A stretch of DNA of 64,000 nucleotides from Streptomyces griseosporeus (GCF_014656055.1 NZ_BNBR01000001.1:868001-932000); one strand, 5' to 3'. Counted from the first letter of the stretch, positions 19,701-29,323 are shown. Program-made: numbers and translations. The notes: generated by a model not told the origin, from the sequence alone.

Positions 19701-19772
19701 CACGGCGGGGCGGACTCGTTCGTCCAGGACGCGCTTGAGGCGGGCCTCGACCAGGGTGCGGTCGTCATGCAT
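16758..19772 (-). CDS. GH38 alpha-mannosidase
   Basis: 1004-residue retaining alpha-mannosidase without a signal peptide, so probably cytoplasmic and acting on imported oligomannose. GHAHIDSAWLWPLRET (about 258-273) carries the zinc-binding His and Asp. WLPDTFGFAAGLPQI (about 371-385) is the second family motif, HQFHDILPGSSI is the third, and the C-terminal beta domains follow. Full length for the bacterial GH38 group. It is the last gene of the leftward operon with GH85, GH5 and the ABC importer. GH38 enzymes trim alpha-linked mannose, which fits removal of the antenna from Man(n)GlcNAc produced by the GH85 enzyme. Confidence 0.93.
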   Translation of the reverse strand: MHDDRTLVEARLKRVLDERVRPAVYPASVPLQVAVWHAPGEPVPVAEGLAATPEPIAVGARWGAPWGTSWFTVTGTVPEDWAGKTVEAVLDLGFDENMPGFQCEGLVYRPDGTPVKGLNPRNQWVRIGAPVAGGEEVRLHIEAASNPVILDYHPFVPTRLGDKETAGSEPQYTLTRMDLAVLDETVWQLVIDLEVLGELMAELPVDSARRHDILRAVDRALDAIDLQDVNGTAARARAELEQVLASPAVPSAHRISAVGHAHIDSAWLWPLRETVRKVARTTSNMTALLEDEPEFVFAMSQAQQWAWVKEHRPEVWARVKKAVADGRFVPAGGMWVESDTNMPGSEAMARQFVHGKRFFLDEFGVENDEAWLPDTFGFAAGLPQIIKAAGSRYLLTQKISWSRTNRFPHHTFRWEGIDGTRIFTHFPPVDTYNCSMKGSELAHAARNFKDKGRARHSLAPTGWGDGGGGTTREMVAKAARVRNLEGSPTVVWETPKAFFVKAEAEYPEPPVWVGELYLELHRATLTSQAQTKQGNRRSEHLLREAELWAATAAVRTGFPYPHEDLDRIWKTVLLHQFHDILPGSSIAWVHREARATYARVAAELDGIIEAAQRALAGEGERELVFNAAPHERAGVAAGGAGVPAVSGRTTLTAREDGGFLLDNGLLRVEVDGRGLVVSAYDTEADRETVAPGRAANLLQLHPDFPNMWDAWDVDEFYRNTVTDLTGAESVTAGEDGASVRIVRAFGDSRVTQVLSLPPGERRLVIDTEVDWHETEKFLKLAFPLDVHAERYASETQFGHVHRPTHTNTSWEAAKFEACNHRFVHLEEPGWGVAVVNDSTYGHDVTRTVRADGGTTTTVRVSLLRAPRFPDPETDQGVHRFRHALVPGAGIGDAVREGWRINLPERRLTGGREVAPLVAVDRDAVVVTAVKLADDGSGDVVVRFHEAHGGRARATLTAGFPVAGATVTDLLERPLPDAPAPAVDGERIAVRLRPFELVTLRLRRA

Positions 19773-19799
19773 GCGGATGCTCCAATGGGCCGGGACGGG

Positions 19800-21806
19800 T
19801 TACCAGGGGTGGGTGACGGTGGCGGGAGCGGACGTGGTGTACAGCTCCCCCACGGCGCGGACCTCCAACCGCGCGGCCCGCTCGCCCTGCTCGGGCCGCA
19901 GCCCGGCGGCGAACCAGGCGCGCTGGCCGGTGGCGCCGAGCCGGCGCCGGGTGCCGTCGGGCAGCAGGCGGTGCACGGTGTAGTGCCGTACGGCGCCGCC
20001 GCCGGGGTTCCAGGCCAGGCGCAGGTCACCGCCGGAGGCCGCGGTGATCCGCGCTCCGGTGGGCGCGGCGGGCACGGGGGCGCGGCCGGTGTGCACGGCG
20101 AGCCCGCCGAGCCGCCAGCGCACGGCACCGCCGTGGGGAGCGGTGAGGCGCACGCCGAGCGCGCGCACGGTGCCGGACAGACCGGTCAGCGGCACCGTGA
20201 CGGTCCGCCAGCCGCTGCCGGCGGCGACCGGCAGGCAGGTGTACGGCGGTGTCGCCCCCGGCGTCGCGGGCTCGGCGGTGGCGACGGCCAGCTCGACGTC
20301 GACCTCACCGGCGTCCACGCGGTGGGTCAGCTCGACGACCGTGCCCGCGGCGACCGGCAGCCGGGTCGCGTACAGCTCCACGACGACCGGAGCGTCCGGC
20401 TCCCCGGCGACGAGGACGCTGCTGCCGCCGTGCCAGGCGTCGGCGAAGTCGAAGGCGACGGAGGGCCGCCGCCCGGTGGTGTGCACGGCCCAGCGGCGCG
20501 CGGGCAGGCGGTCCTGCAGCCCGAGGTGGTTCCACGGCGCGTCCGAGACGACGCGCCCCTTGTCGTACCAGCGCAGCCCGTGCCCGGTGTTGAACACGGT
20601 CGCGAACGGCAGCGAGGTGACCGTCGACCGGTCGGCGACCGACACGGCGGGCGCCCGCCACGGATCGGCCGGGTCGGACCGCGTCGGGTCGAGGGACCGC
20701 CCGGTCCAGAACCGGTCGTCGGCCGCGTGGAAGGCGGCCGGGTCGCGGCCGTCGGCGGGCAGGTGGTTGCGGGTCCACTCCGGCCGGTAGAAGCCGACCG
20801 AGGTCACGTGGGCGCGGTCCCGGGGGACGATCGCGTCCCAGTCCACGGCGGAGTTCCAGCCGTTCGCCTCGACGTCCACGCCCGCCCACAGCTCGTACCG
20901 GCTCCGCCCCAGCTCCTCGGCGGCGGCCCCGGAAGCGGCGAGGGATGCCGCGCTCCACCGGAAGTCGACGAACAGGTCGTCGGCGGCCTCGAAGAAGGGC
21001 CGGTTGCGGCTGTTCAGCGCGCCCTGCCAGCTCACCGTGCCGTCCACGGTCATCGCGTCGTACCAGGTGACGCGCTGCCCGCGGGCCGCGGCCAGCGCCC
21101 TCAGCTCCCGGACGAAGCCGAGCATGTCCGCGCCGAGCGCGCTGTCCCCGCCCCCGGTCTCGGCGTTCACGAACCACCCGTCGAACCCGTACGCCGCCGC
21201 GACGGCGACCAGCCGCTCGGCGAGCGGGAAGCGCCCGGCGGCGTCCCGCCGCACGAGATCGCGGGTCCACCGCAGCTGTCCGCCGTAGGCGGCGGGCGGC
21301 AGGAAGACGGTGCCGAGGACGGGCACGCCGTGGCGGTGGGCGGCGTCGACGACCGGGGCGTTCGGGGCGAGGATCAGCCCCTCGCCGGCGGAGCCGCCCC
21401 AGAAGACCAGCTCGTCGAGGTAGGCCCAGTGGGTGAGGGCGTAGTAGTCGGCGGTGGCGGAGCCCTGCGAGGGGTTGGACGACGTCGGCCCGAACGAGAC
21501 CAGGGCCTGGACGCGCGCCTGCCCGGCGCGGGCGGTGGGATTGGCGGGGACCGGTGTGAAGCGGGGGGCGAGGGGGACGGAGGAGGCGTTGAAGGCGAGG
21601 TCGGGGTCGGTCTCGGGGCGCCACGCGGTCAGGCTGCGCCAGGTGACGCCGGGGCCGGGGCTGCCCTCGGGCAGGGAGTCGGGGTACCAGTAGGAGGCGT
21701 ACGGCTGCTGCGCGGCGGCCGCCCTGGGGGCCGCCCCGGCGGGTGCCGGGGGCAGCAGCGCGGCCGCGGTGGCGGCGAGCAGGACGGTGCGTCTGGTGGG
21801 GTTCAC
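19800..21806 (-). CDS. Exported GH85 endo-beta-N-acetylglucosaminidase
   Basis: 668-residue enzyme that cuts the chitobiose core of N-linked glycans, leaving one GlcNAc on the protein. The N-terminus NPTRRTVLLAATAAALLPP is a twin-arginine-like signal peptide. The GH85 barrel starts at YASYWYPDSL and shows LDELVFWGGSAGEGLILAPN, PVLGTVFLPP and the catalytic GFDGWFVNAETGGG (about 211-224), where Asn and Glu provide substrate-assisted catalysis. Beta-sandwich domains follow. The start is GTG at 21806, overlapping the stop of the upstream GH5 gene as GTGA, so translation is probably coupled. Confidence 0.9.
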   Translation of the reverse strand: MNPTRRTVLLAATAAALLPPAPAGAAPRAAAAQQPYASYWYPDSLPEGSPGPGVTWRSLTAWRPETDPDLAFNASSVPLAPRFTPVPANPTARAGQARVQALVSFGPTSSNPSQGSATADYYALTHWAYLDELVFWGGSAGEGLILAPNAPVVDAAHRHGVPVLGTVFLPPAAYGGQLRWTRDLVRRDAAGRFPLAERLVAVAAAYGFDGWFVNAETGGGDSALGADMLGFVRELRALAAARGQRVTWYDAMTVDGTVSWQGALNSRNRPFFEAADDLFVDFRWSAASLAASGAAAEELGRSRYELWAGVDVEANGWNSAVDWDAIVPRDRAHVTSVGFYRPEWTRNHLPADGRDPAAFHAADDRFWTGRSLDPTRSDPADPWRAPAVSVADRSTVTSLPFATVFNTGHGLRWYDKGRVVSDAPWNHLGLQDRLPARRWAVHTTGRRPSVAFDFADAWHGGSSVLVAGEPDAPVVVELYATRLPVAAGTVVELTHRVDAGEVDVELAVATAEPATPGATPPYTCLPVAAGSGWRTVTVPLTGLSGTVRALGVRLTAPHGGAVRWRLGGLAVHTGRAPVPAAPTGARITAASGGDLRLAWNPGGGAVRHYTVHRLLPDGTRRRLGATGQRAWFAAGLRPEQGERAARLEVRAVGELYTTSAPATVTHPW

Positions 21807-23059
21807 GAGCGGGTGCCTCCTTGTGGGGTGGGGAGTACCTGTCCGGGAGCGACGACCTCGGTGATGCCGCGTGCGGCGAGGTGTGCGGTGTCCCGCGCGC
21901 GGGTGTCGAGGACGGTGGTGGGGCGGGCCCCGTCGGCGACCAACCGGAAGAAGGCGTCGAAGACGTCACCGCCGGGGGCGCAGCGGGAGCGCTGCGCGGG
22001 GTCGGCGGGCACGGCGAGGGCCGTGGTGCGGGGCGCGGGCGCGGGCCGGGGGGTGCGCGCGGCCCTGGCGAGCACCCGGGCCAGGTCCTTGGGCCGGCGG
22101 TCGTTGGTGAGCACGCCGAGCCCGTACTCCAGTTCCGGGAAGTCGGCGAGGCCCCGGGAGACGTCGTGCGAGCACCACCAGGTGATGCCCCACAGGTCGG
22201 GGCAGTCCAGGGCGTGTTCGACGGTGGCCTCGGTGAAGGCGGCGGCGTGCTCGGGCGGGATCAGCGGGGCGGGCGCGCCGACCTCCTGGAGCCAGACCGG
22301 CCGGTGCGGGTCCTCGGCCCAGGCCTTGCTCAGCTCGACGAGGTAGGCGGCGTGGTGCTCGGTGGGGATGCCCGTCCGGCCGTGGCGCTGGGCGGTGCCG
22401 TTGAAGACCCAGGAGTGCACGGCGGTGAGGGCGCCGTGCCGGGCGGCCTGGGCCGGGGTGAAGGGCTGGTCGTCCTGGTACCAGGTGGCGTCGTACTCGG
22501 CGTGCAGATGGAGCCGCCCGGGCGCGCCCTCCTCACAGGCGTCGAGCATGCGCGCGAGCCACAGATCGACCTGCGCTTCGGTGGCCCGGTCGGGGTCGGG
22601 GTGGGGCCCGGCGGAGAACTGGTTGATCTCGTTGCCGAGGGTCATGCCCAGGAACGCGGGCCGGTCGGCGAGCGCGCCGGCCAGGGTGCGCAGATAGGCG
22701 GCCTGCCCGTCGAGGACGTCCGGGTCGGTGAAGAGGTTGCGCCTGTGCCAGGTCCGGGTCCAGGCCGGGAGGAAGTCGAAGCTGCTCAAGTGCCCTTGCA
22801 GGCCGTCGACGTTGACGTCCAGTCCCCGCTCGGCGGCGGCGTCGACGAGGGCGAGGAGCTGCTCCACCGCCCTCGGGCGGATCAGGGCGCGGTCGGGCTG
22901 GAAGTAGGGCCACAGCGGGAAGACCCGGATGTGGTCGAAGCCGAGGGCGGCGAGGGAGTCCAGGTCGGCGCGGACGGAGTCGAGGTCGAAGTCGAGCCAG
23001 TGGTGGAACCACCCTTCGCTCGGGGTGTAGTTGACGCCGAAGCGGGGCGCGGAAGGCAT
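21803..23059 (-). CDS. GH5 glycosidase resembling N-glycan-core beta-mannosidases
   Basis: 418-residue TIM-barrel hydrolase with no signal peptide, so intracellular. The acid/base Glu144 lies in LGNEINQ and the nucleophile Glu259 in WLQEVGAP, the spacing of clan A. Other marks are FGVNYTPSEGWFHHW, HIRVFPLWPYFQP and WGITWWCSHDVS. From memory this is close to subfamily GH5_18, reported to cleave Man-beta-1,4-GlcNAc, which would complete breakdown of the glycan core. The subfamily call needs a database check. The start ATG 23059 follows AAAGGA. It sits between the permease and GH85 genes and overlaps the latter. Confidence 0.82.
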   Translation of the reverse strand: MPSAPRFGVNYTPSEGWFHHWLDFDLDSVRADLDSLAALGFDHIRVFPLWPYFQPDRALIRPRAVEQLLALVDAAAERGLDVNVDGLQGHLSSFDFLPAWTRTWHRRNLFTDPDVLDGQAAYLRTLAGALADRPAFLGMTLGNEINQFSAGPHPDPDRATEAQVDLWLARMLDACEEGAPGRLHLHAEYDATWYQDDQPFTPAQAARHGALTAVHSWVFNGTAQRHGRTGIPTEHHAAYLVELSKAWAEDPHRPVWLQEVGAPAPLIPPEHAAAFTEATVEHALDCPDLWGITWWCSHDVSRGLADFPELEYGLGVLTNDRRPKDLARVLARAARTPRPAPAPRTTALAVPADPAQRSRCAPGGDVFDAFFRLVADGARPTTVLDTRARDTAHLAARGITEVVAPGQVLPTPQGGTRS

Positions 23060-23079
23060 ACGTCGGTCCTTTGGAGGAG

Positions 23080-23978
<899 letters not shown>

Positions 23979-23982
<4 letters not shown>

Positions 23983-24869
23983 GACTCCTCCCTCCGGTCG
24001 GCGCGCAGCACGAGCAGCATCAGGGCGACGGTGACCACGAAGACGACCAGCGAGAGCGCGGAGGCGTACCCGACGCGGCCGGTGAGCCCGGTGCCGGTGC
24101 GCTGCACCAGCATCACGAGGGTGGTGTCCTCGCCGGCCGGCCCGCCGCTGGGCCCGGCCATCAGATAGACCTCGGAGAACACCTTGAACGCGGCGACCGA
24201 GGACAGCGCCCCGACCAGCACCATCGTGGAGCGCACGGCGGGGACGGTGACGGTCACGAACCGGCGCACGGCACCCGCGCCGTCGACGGCGGCGGCCTCG
24301 TGCAGCTCGCGCGGCACGTTGGCGAGCGCCGCCAAGTAGATGATCATGTAGTAGCCGAGCCCCTTCCACACGGTGACCGTCATGGCGCTGACCAGCAGCA
24401 GCCACTGGTCACTGAGGAACCCGACCCGACCCACGCCCACCGTCTCCAGCATCGCGTTGACGAGTCCGCGCTCGTCCAGCAGCCACACCCAGATCAGCCC
24501 GACCACGACGATCGAGGCGACGACCGGCGTGTAGAAGGCGGACCGGAAGAAGGTGATGCCAGGGATGTTCTTCTGCACCAGCAGGGCGAGCAGCAGCGGC
24601 AGCACGACGAGCGCGGGCACCACACCCACCACGTACAGCGCGCTGTTGCGCAGGCCGGTCCAGAACATGTCGTCGTGCAGCAGCTCACGGAAGTTGGCGA
24701 GCCCGACGAACTCTCCGGGGACCAGGGTGCGCCGGTCGGTGAAGGCGTTCACGACGGTCGACACGAACGGGTACAGCACGAACAGACCGGCGACGAGCAG
24801 TCCGGGCGCGGCGAACAGCCAGGGGCTGCCGGCCAGTTGACGCCGCACCCGCACGGACGAGGCCCTCAC
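23979..24869 (-). CDS. Sugar ABC transporter permease (MalF type)
   Basis: 296-residue membrane permease, partner of the MalG-type subunit. It has an N-terminal span LFAAPGLLVAGLFVLYPFV, several further helices and the EAA loop ELHEAAAVDGAGAVRRFVTV. The start is GTG at 24869, overlapping the binding-protein stop as GTGA. Gene order of binding protein, MalF-type, MalG-type, then hydrolases is typical of oligosaccharide-uptake operons in this group. Confidence 0.92.
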
Positions 24870-26161
24870 TGTCCCTGCTGCCGGAGGAGGGTGTCGCACT
24901 GCTTGACAGCGTTGTCGAGAGCTTCCTGCGGGCTCTCCTTGCCCTGGAGCGCCCGGGCGACCTCGTTGCGCAGCGCGGTCTTCATCTGTTCGCTGAACAG
25001 CACCGGCGTGTAGTTGACCGCGTTCTTCAGCGACTTGGCGGCGGCCACCCGCACCCGGGTCTCGTCGGTGCCGTCCTGCTGGGTGAAGTACGGGTCGTCG
25101 AGCGAGCCGGCGGTGCTGGGGAAGATGGCGACCTGCTTGGCGAACGACATCTGGTGGGCGGCGTCCGTCACGAAGTGCGCGAAGGCGACGGCTGCGGGCT
25201 TGCGCTTGCTCTGCGCGTTCACCATCACGCCCATCACGTACATGTTGACGTGCCCGGTGCTGGTGATCTGGTCGGTGATCCCGATGTTCCTGTACAGGTT
25301 CGGCGCCTGCTTCTTGAAGTTGCCGAGGTCCAGGGCGCTGCCGGGGTTCATGGCGACGGCCTCGGTGAGGAACTTCTTGCCGGAGGACTCGGGGGTGGCG
25401 GTGAGCGCCTGCGGGTCGAGCGCCTTGGCGTCGTACAACTGCTTGTACTTGCCGAGCAGTTCGACGCCCTTGGGATCGTTGAAGGCGAAGCCCGTGCCGT
25501 CCCGGTTCATCAGGGGGACGCCGTACCGCCCGAAGTCCTCGATGGTGGGCACGTTGGCGAGGGTGGCGACCTTGCCGCCGGTGCGCTCGGCGATCCGCAG
25601 GGCGTCGGCGATGAGCTGGTCGTAGGTCTTCGGCGGCGCGTCGGGGTCCAGCCCCGCCTTCCGGAACAGGGACTTGTTGTAGAAGAGCGGCCCGGTGTTG
25701 AGGTACCAGGGGAAGGCGTACGTACCGCTCGTCCCCGGTATCCGGTGGGCGCCCCAGGCACCCTCCAGGTACTCGCCCTTGTACCGCCCGGCGGCCTTGT
25801 CGAGGTCGAGGGCGAGCCCGGCCCGGGCGAGCGGGGCGACGAGGTCGGGCGAGACGTTCACGACGTCGGGCAGGGTGCCGCCGGCCGCGTCGGCGCTGAT
25901 CTTGTCGGCGTAGCCCTCGGCGGGCTGGTCGATCCACTTCACGTGCGTGCCGGGGTACTTCTTCTCGAACTCCGCGACGAGCCCTTCGAAGTACGGCTTG
26001 AAGTTCGCCCTCAGGTTCCAGGTCTGGAAGGTGATGTCACCCTCGACCTTGCCCGAGGCGTCACTCGAGCCCCCGCCGTCGCCCCCGGAGCCGCAGGCAC
26101 TCAGGGGCAGCAGGACGGCGGCGACGGCAGCGGCGGCGAAGGTTCTGCGGGACATGCGCAC
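24866..26161 (-). CDS. Extracellular sugar-binding lipoprotein
   Basis: 431-residue family 1 solute-binding protein of the CUT1 importer. The signal peptide MRMSRRTFAAAAVAAVLLPL ends in SAC with the lipidated Cys23, followed by a Gly/Ser linker. ITFQTWNLRANFKPYFEGLV, FEKKYPGTHVKWID and LPDVVNVSPDLVAPLARAG are typical of the fold. The start GTG at 26161 lies nine bases after AAGGAG, better than the ATG at 26155. It is the first gene of the leftward operon. Ligand is probably a mannose-rich oligosaccharide, inferred only from the co-transcribed GH85, GH5 and GH38 genes. Confidence 0.92.
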   Translation of the reverse strand: MRMSRRTFAAAAVAAVLLPLSACGSGGDGGGSSDASGKVEGDITFQTWNLRANFKPYFEGLVAEFEKKYPGTHVKWIDQPAEGYADKISADAAGGTLPDVVNVSPDLVAPLARAGLALDLDKAAGRYKGEYLEGAWGAHRIPGTSGTYAFPWYLNTGPLFYNKSLFRKAGLDPDAPPKTYDQLIADALRIAERTGGKVATLANVPTIEDFGRYGVPLMNRDGTGFAFNDPKGVELLGKYKQLYDAKALDPQALTATPESSGKKFLTEAVAMNPGSALDLGNFKKQAPNLYRNIGITDQITSTGHVNMYVMGVMVNAQSKRKPAAVAFAHFVTDAAHQMSFAKQVAIFPSTAGSLDDPYFTQQDGTDETRVRVAAAKSLKNAVNYTPVLFSEQMKTALRNEVARALQGKESPQEALDNAVKQCDTLLRQQGQ

Positions 26162-26296
26162 GACGGTGTGCTCCTTTTCGGGGACGGCGGTGCCGGCCCA
26201 GACCTTGCACGCGCCCGTGAGCCGAAGTCAATGGAGCAACGGCAACTAAAGACATTAGCGCCGCAAACCCCCAGCTCACAGCCCCTTGCCCTATGG

Positions 26297-26336
26297 ACTA
26301 ATGCGCTTTACTTTGAAACAGCTCAAGCGCATTAGT
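26297..26336. promoter_or_regulatory. Probable LacI-family operator in the divergent promoter
   Basis: ACTAATGCGCTT (26297-26308) and AAGCGCATTAGT (26325-26336) are a perfect 12-bp inverted repeat with a 16-base spacer. Each arm alone is also an imperfect CG-centred half palindrome of the LacI type (AANGCGCNTT). The repeat lies between the binding-protein gene and the repressor gene, where binding would control both. Confidence 0.7.
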
Positions 26337-26352
26337 AAGCGAGGCGGATGGA

Positions 26353-27384
26353 ATGGGATCCACGGGCCGACGCCGGCCGACGATGAAGGACATCGCGCGC
26401 CGGGCCGGCGTCTCGGAGAGCGCGGTCTCCTTCGCGCTCAACGGCCGGCCGGGCGTCTCGGAGGTGACCCGGGCCCGGGTGCACCGCGTGGCGGAACAAC
26501 TGGGCTGGCGCCCCAGCACCGCGGCCCGCCAGCTGTCGGGCGAGGGCACGGCCACGGTCGGCTTCGTGCTGGCCCGCCCCGCCGGGACGCTCGGCGTGGA
26601 CTCGTTCTTCCTCCAACTGGTCTCCGGCATCCAGGAGGTCCTCGCCGAACGCCACCTCGGCCTGCTGTTCCAGATAGCGCAGGACATTCCTGACGAGTGC
26701 GCGGTCTACCGCCGCTGGTGGGCGGAACACCGCGTGGACGGCGTCCTCGTGGTCGACCCCCGCACGGACGACCCGCGCCCCGCCCTGCTGGACGAACTCG
26801 GCCTGCCGGCCGTGGTGATAGGCGGCACCCCCGACGACCGCCACCCGCACCTGTCGACCGTATGGGCGGACGACGCCGCAGGCATGGCCTCGGCGGTGGA
26901 CCGCCTCCACGCCCTGGGCCACCGCCGCATCGTGCACATCGCCGGCCTCCCCGGCCTGGCCCACACCGAACGCCGCATCCGCACCCTGCGCGCCGAAGCG
27001 GAACGCCGGGGCCTGACCGAGGTCGAGTCGGTCACCACCGACTACTCCGACGCCGAGGGCGCCGCGGTCACCCGCCGCGTCCTGGAGCGCCCGACGCCCC
27101 CGACGGCCCTGATCTACGACAACGACGTGATGGCCGTGGCCGGCATCGCCGCCGCGACGGAACTGGGCCGCAGGGTCCCCGACGACGTCTCCGTGGTCTC
27201 CTGGGAGGACTCCGCCCTGTGCCGCATGGTCAAGCCCTGGCTGTCGGCGCTGTCCCGCGACAGCGTGGAGTTCGGCCGCACGGCGGCCCGCGAACTCCTC
27301 ACCCTCCTGGACGGCGGCCCGGCCCGCACGGTCCGGGTCCCGGTCCCCCACCTGACGGAACGGGACAGCACGGGCCCGGCGTAA
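26353..27384 (+). CDS. LacI family transcriptional repressor of the mannoside operon
   Basis: 343-residue repressor. The N-terminal helix-turn-helix and hinge read TMKDIARRAGVSESAVSFAL (about 10-29) then RVAEQLGWRPSTAARQLSG. A periplasmic-binding-protein-like effector domain follows (VGFVLARP, VDGVLVVDPR, ALGHRRIVHIAGLPG, PTALIYDNDVMAVAGIAAA, DVSVVSWEDSALC). Full length, with all parts in place. It is divergent from the ABC/hydrolase operon with the inverted repeat between, so local control and autoregulation are likely. The inducer is unknown; an oligomannose product is the natural candidate. Confidence 0.92.
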   Translation: MGSTGRRRPTMKDIARRAGVSESAVSFALNGRPGVSEVTRARVHRVAEQLGWRPSTAARQLSGEGTATVGFVLARPAGTLGVDSFFLQLVSGIQEVLAERHLGLLFQIAQDIPDECAVYRRWWAEHRVDGVLVVDPRTDDPRPALLDELGLPAVVIGGTPDDRHPHLSTVWADDAAGMASAVDRLHALGHRRIVHIAGLPGLAHTERRIRTLRAEAERRGLTEVESVTTDYSDAEGAAVTRRVLERPTPPTALIYDNDVMAVAGIAAATELGRRVPDDVSVVSWEDSALCRMVKPWLSALSRDSVEFGRTAARELLTLLDGGPARTVRVPVPHLTERDSTGPA

Positions 27385-27601
27385 CCACCGCGCAGGCCCG
27401 CCCTGACCGGGCTGCAGTCGCCCGCGGCGGAAGGGGACGTGTCGGGGGGTGTCCGCCCGCAGCGGGCGCCGGAAAGAGAGGGCACGAATTTGACCGTACC
27501 CAGCGGCGCACCGAGGACGGATACCCCCCGGCGCGGCCCCGACCCCACCACCGGCCGTAGGCGCTACGCACGCCACAACGCAACCGCAACGGGCCGCCGC
27601 A

Positions 27602-27662
27602 GGCATACAGGGGCGCGGGGCTGTATCGATATGCGGCTCCGCCGCGTGGGCGCGAGCAACCA
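27602..27662. repeat. Intergenic repeat-like element in a 391-bp gap
   Basis: The gap 27385-27775 holds no convincing gene. Within it GGGGCGCGGGGCTGTATCGA, then ATATGCGGCTCCGCCGCGTG and GGGCGCGAGCAACC, looks like a dispersed intergenic sequence that I recall as common in Streptomyces genomes. GCGGCTCCGCCGC inside it can fold. Only one copy is visible here, so the repeat status rests on recall. Confidence 0.45.
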
Positions 27663-27775
27663 CCCACCCACCCGCACCCGAAGAACCGGCTCAGCCCCCT
27701 CGACGCACGAGCACCCCCCAAGGCACAGTTCTCCCAACGACCGAACTACTCACCGGTAATACCGAGGGAGCCCCC

Positions 27776-29125
27776 GTGACCACCTGGGTCGGCCGCACCG
27801 CCGCAGACATAGCCGCCGCGGTCCGAGAGAAGCGCACCACCCCACGGCAGGTGGTCGAGGAGCACCTCGCCAGGATCGCCCGCCTGGACACCCGCGTGGG
27901 CGCCTTCCGCACGGTACGCACCGAGGCCGCCCTCACCGAGGCCGACGAGGTCGGCGCCCGCGCCGACCTGGCCGGCCTCCCGCTCGCCGGCGTCCCCGTG
28001 GCGGTGAAGGACAACCTCGCGGTGCGCGGCGAGTCCACCCGCGTCGGCTCGGCGGCGACGCCGGACACCCCCGCGGCGGAGGACCACGTCACCGTGGCCC
28101 GGCTGCGCGCCGCCGGCACAATCGTCGTCGGCCTCACGAACGTGCCCGAGCTGTGCGTCTTCGGCACGACCGAGGGCGTGCACGGCACGGCCCGCAACCC
28201 GTGGGACCTCACCCGCAGCGCGGGCGGCTCGTCCGGCGGCAGCGCCGCCGCGGTCGCCGCCGGCTTCACCCCGATCGCCCTCGGCAACGACGGCATGGGC
28301 TCCCTGCGCATCCCCGCCGCCAACTGCGGCCTGGTGACCATCAAGCCCGGCCACGGAGTGGTCCCGGCGGGCATCAGCGACGGCGACTGGTTCGGCATGT
28401 CGGAGAACGGCCCGCTGGCGACGACAGTGGAGGACGCCCGGCTCATGCTCCAGGTGCTGGCCGACCCCGACGGCCTGCGTCCGCCCGCCGAGTCCCCGGG
28501 CAGCCACAAGATCGCCGTCTCGCTCCGCAGCCCCCTGGCCGGCATCACGATCAGCAAGCCGTACGGCACGGCCGTCCGCGAGGCGGCGGGCGTGCTGGCC
28601 CGGGCGGGCCACACGGTACGGCGCGCCGAGCCGCCGTATCCGATGTCGCTCGGCGCGACGGCGATCGCGCACTGGACGGCGGGCACAGCCGTCGACGCCC
28701 GGGCCCTGGACCCGCGCCTGCTGAACCGCCGTACCCGCACGCACGCGGCCGTCGGCCGCCGCTTCGTGACCCGGGTGAGCCACGGACGCGGCCGGGACGC
28801 GCTGCGCCACCGGCTGGAGCCGTTCTTCGCGGAGTACGACGTGCTGCTCACGCCCGCGCTGGCGCGCCGCTCCCCCAAGGCGGGGCCGTGGCACGAGCGG
28901 GGCTGGCTGCGCAACATCCTCGCCGACTCGGCCTACTCGCCGCTGACGCCGCCGTGGAACCTGACGGGCTGGCCGGCGATGGCGGTGCCGTTCGGCACGC
29001 TGCCCTCGGGCGCGCCCTGCGCCGTGCAGCTGGTGGGACGGCCCGGTTCGGAGCTCCAACTGCTCGCGCTGGCCGAGCAGTTGGAGAACCTGCACCCATG
29101 GCGCCGGACCGCGCCGCTGGACTGA
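27776..29125 (+). CDS. Amidase signature family enzyme (GatA-like)
   Basis: 449-residue amidase with the Ser-cisSer-Lys triad: Lys78 in VPVAVKDN, the Gly/Ser loop SAGGSSGGSAAAVAAG with cis-Ser near 153, and the nucleophile Ser176 in GNDGMGSLRIPAANCG. The last motif differs from the common GTDTGGS form but keeps Gly-Ser. GTG at 27776 follows GAGGGAG. No gatB or gatC gene is adjacent, and the local gap suggests a single-gene unit, so this is more likely a stand-alone amidase than tRNA amidotransferase. Substrate unknown. It is convergent with the small gene at 29150. Confidence 0.88.
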   Translation: MTTWVGRTAADIAAAVREKRTTPRQVVEEHLARIARLDTRVGAFRTVRTEAALTEADEVGARADLAGLPLAGVPVAVKDNLAVRGESTRVGSAATPDTPAAEDHVTVARLRAAGTIVVGLTNVPELCVFGTTEGVHGTARNPWDLTRSAGGSSGGSAAAVAAGFTPIALGNDGMGSLRIPAANCGLVTIKPGHGVVPAGISDGDWFGMSENGPLATTVEDARLMLQVLADPDGLRPPAESPGSHKIAVSLRSPLAGITISKPYGTAVREAAGVLARAGHTVRRAEPPYPMSLGATAIAHWTAGTAVDARALDPRLLNRRTRTHAAVGRRFVTRVSHGRGRDALRHRLEPFFAEYDVLLTPALARRSPKAGPWHERGWLRNILADSAYSPLTPPWNLTGWPAMAVPFGTLPSGAPCAVQLVGRPGSELQLLALAEQLENLHPWRRTAPLD

Positions 29126-29149
29126 CGGGATCGCGGCGCCCGCGCCGGG

Positions 29150-29323
29150 TCAGTCGACGCTGGGCAGGATGTGGGGCTCGGCGAGGTCGTCCTCGTAGCC
29201 GGCGAGCCGGATGGGCGCCGACCGGGCCCACACGTCGAGGCTTCCCAGTTCCCCGGGCCGGCGGCCCGCGCGCTCCGTACGTTCCTTGGGGCGCTGATCG
29301 CGATTCGTCTTCTCTGGTGTCAC
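29150..29323 (-). CDS. Small 57-residue protein of unknown function
   Basis: Short gene supported by a strong ribosome site: TAAGGAG six bases before GTG 29323. The product is charged at the N-terminus (MTPEKTNRDQRPKERTERAG), then GELGSLDVWARSAPIRLAGY and an acidic end EDDLAEPHILPSVD. There is no signal peptide, membrane span or cysteine. The clean basic-to-acidic split and conserved-looking tail suggest a real peptide, perhaps a regulator. It has no recognisable family and no modification enzymes nearby, so a peptide natural product is not supported. Confidence 0.65.
   Translation of the reverse strand: MTPEKTNRDQRPKERTERAGRRPGELGSLDVWARSAPIRLAGYEDDLAEPHILPSVD

Noticed and set aside
16932..22346. 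An 1804-residue plus-strand frame across the glycosidase genes
   Set aside because: Composition is Gly/Val/Arg/Asp-rich shadow sequence opposite GH38 and GH85, which have full catalytic motifs.
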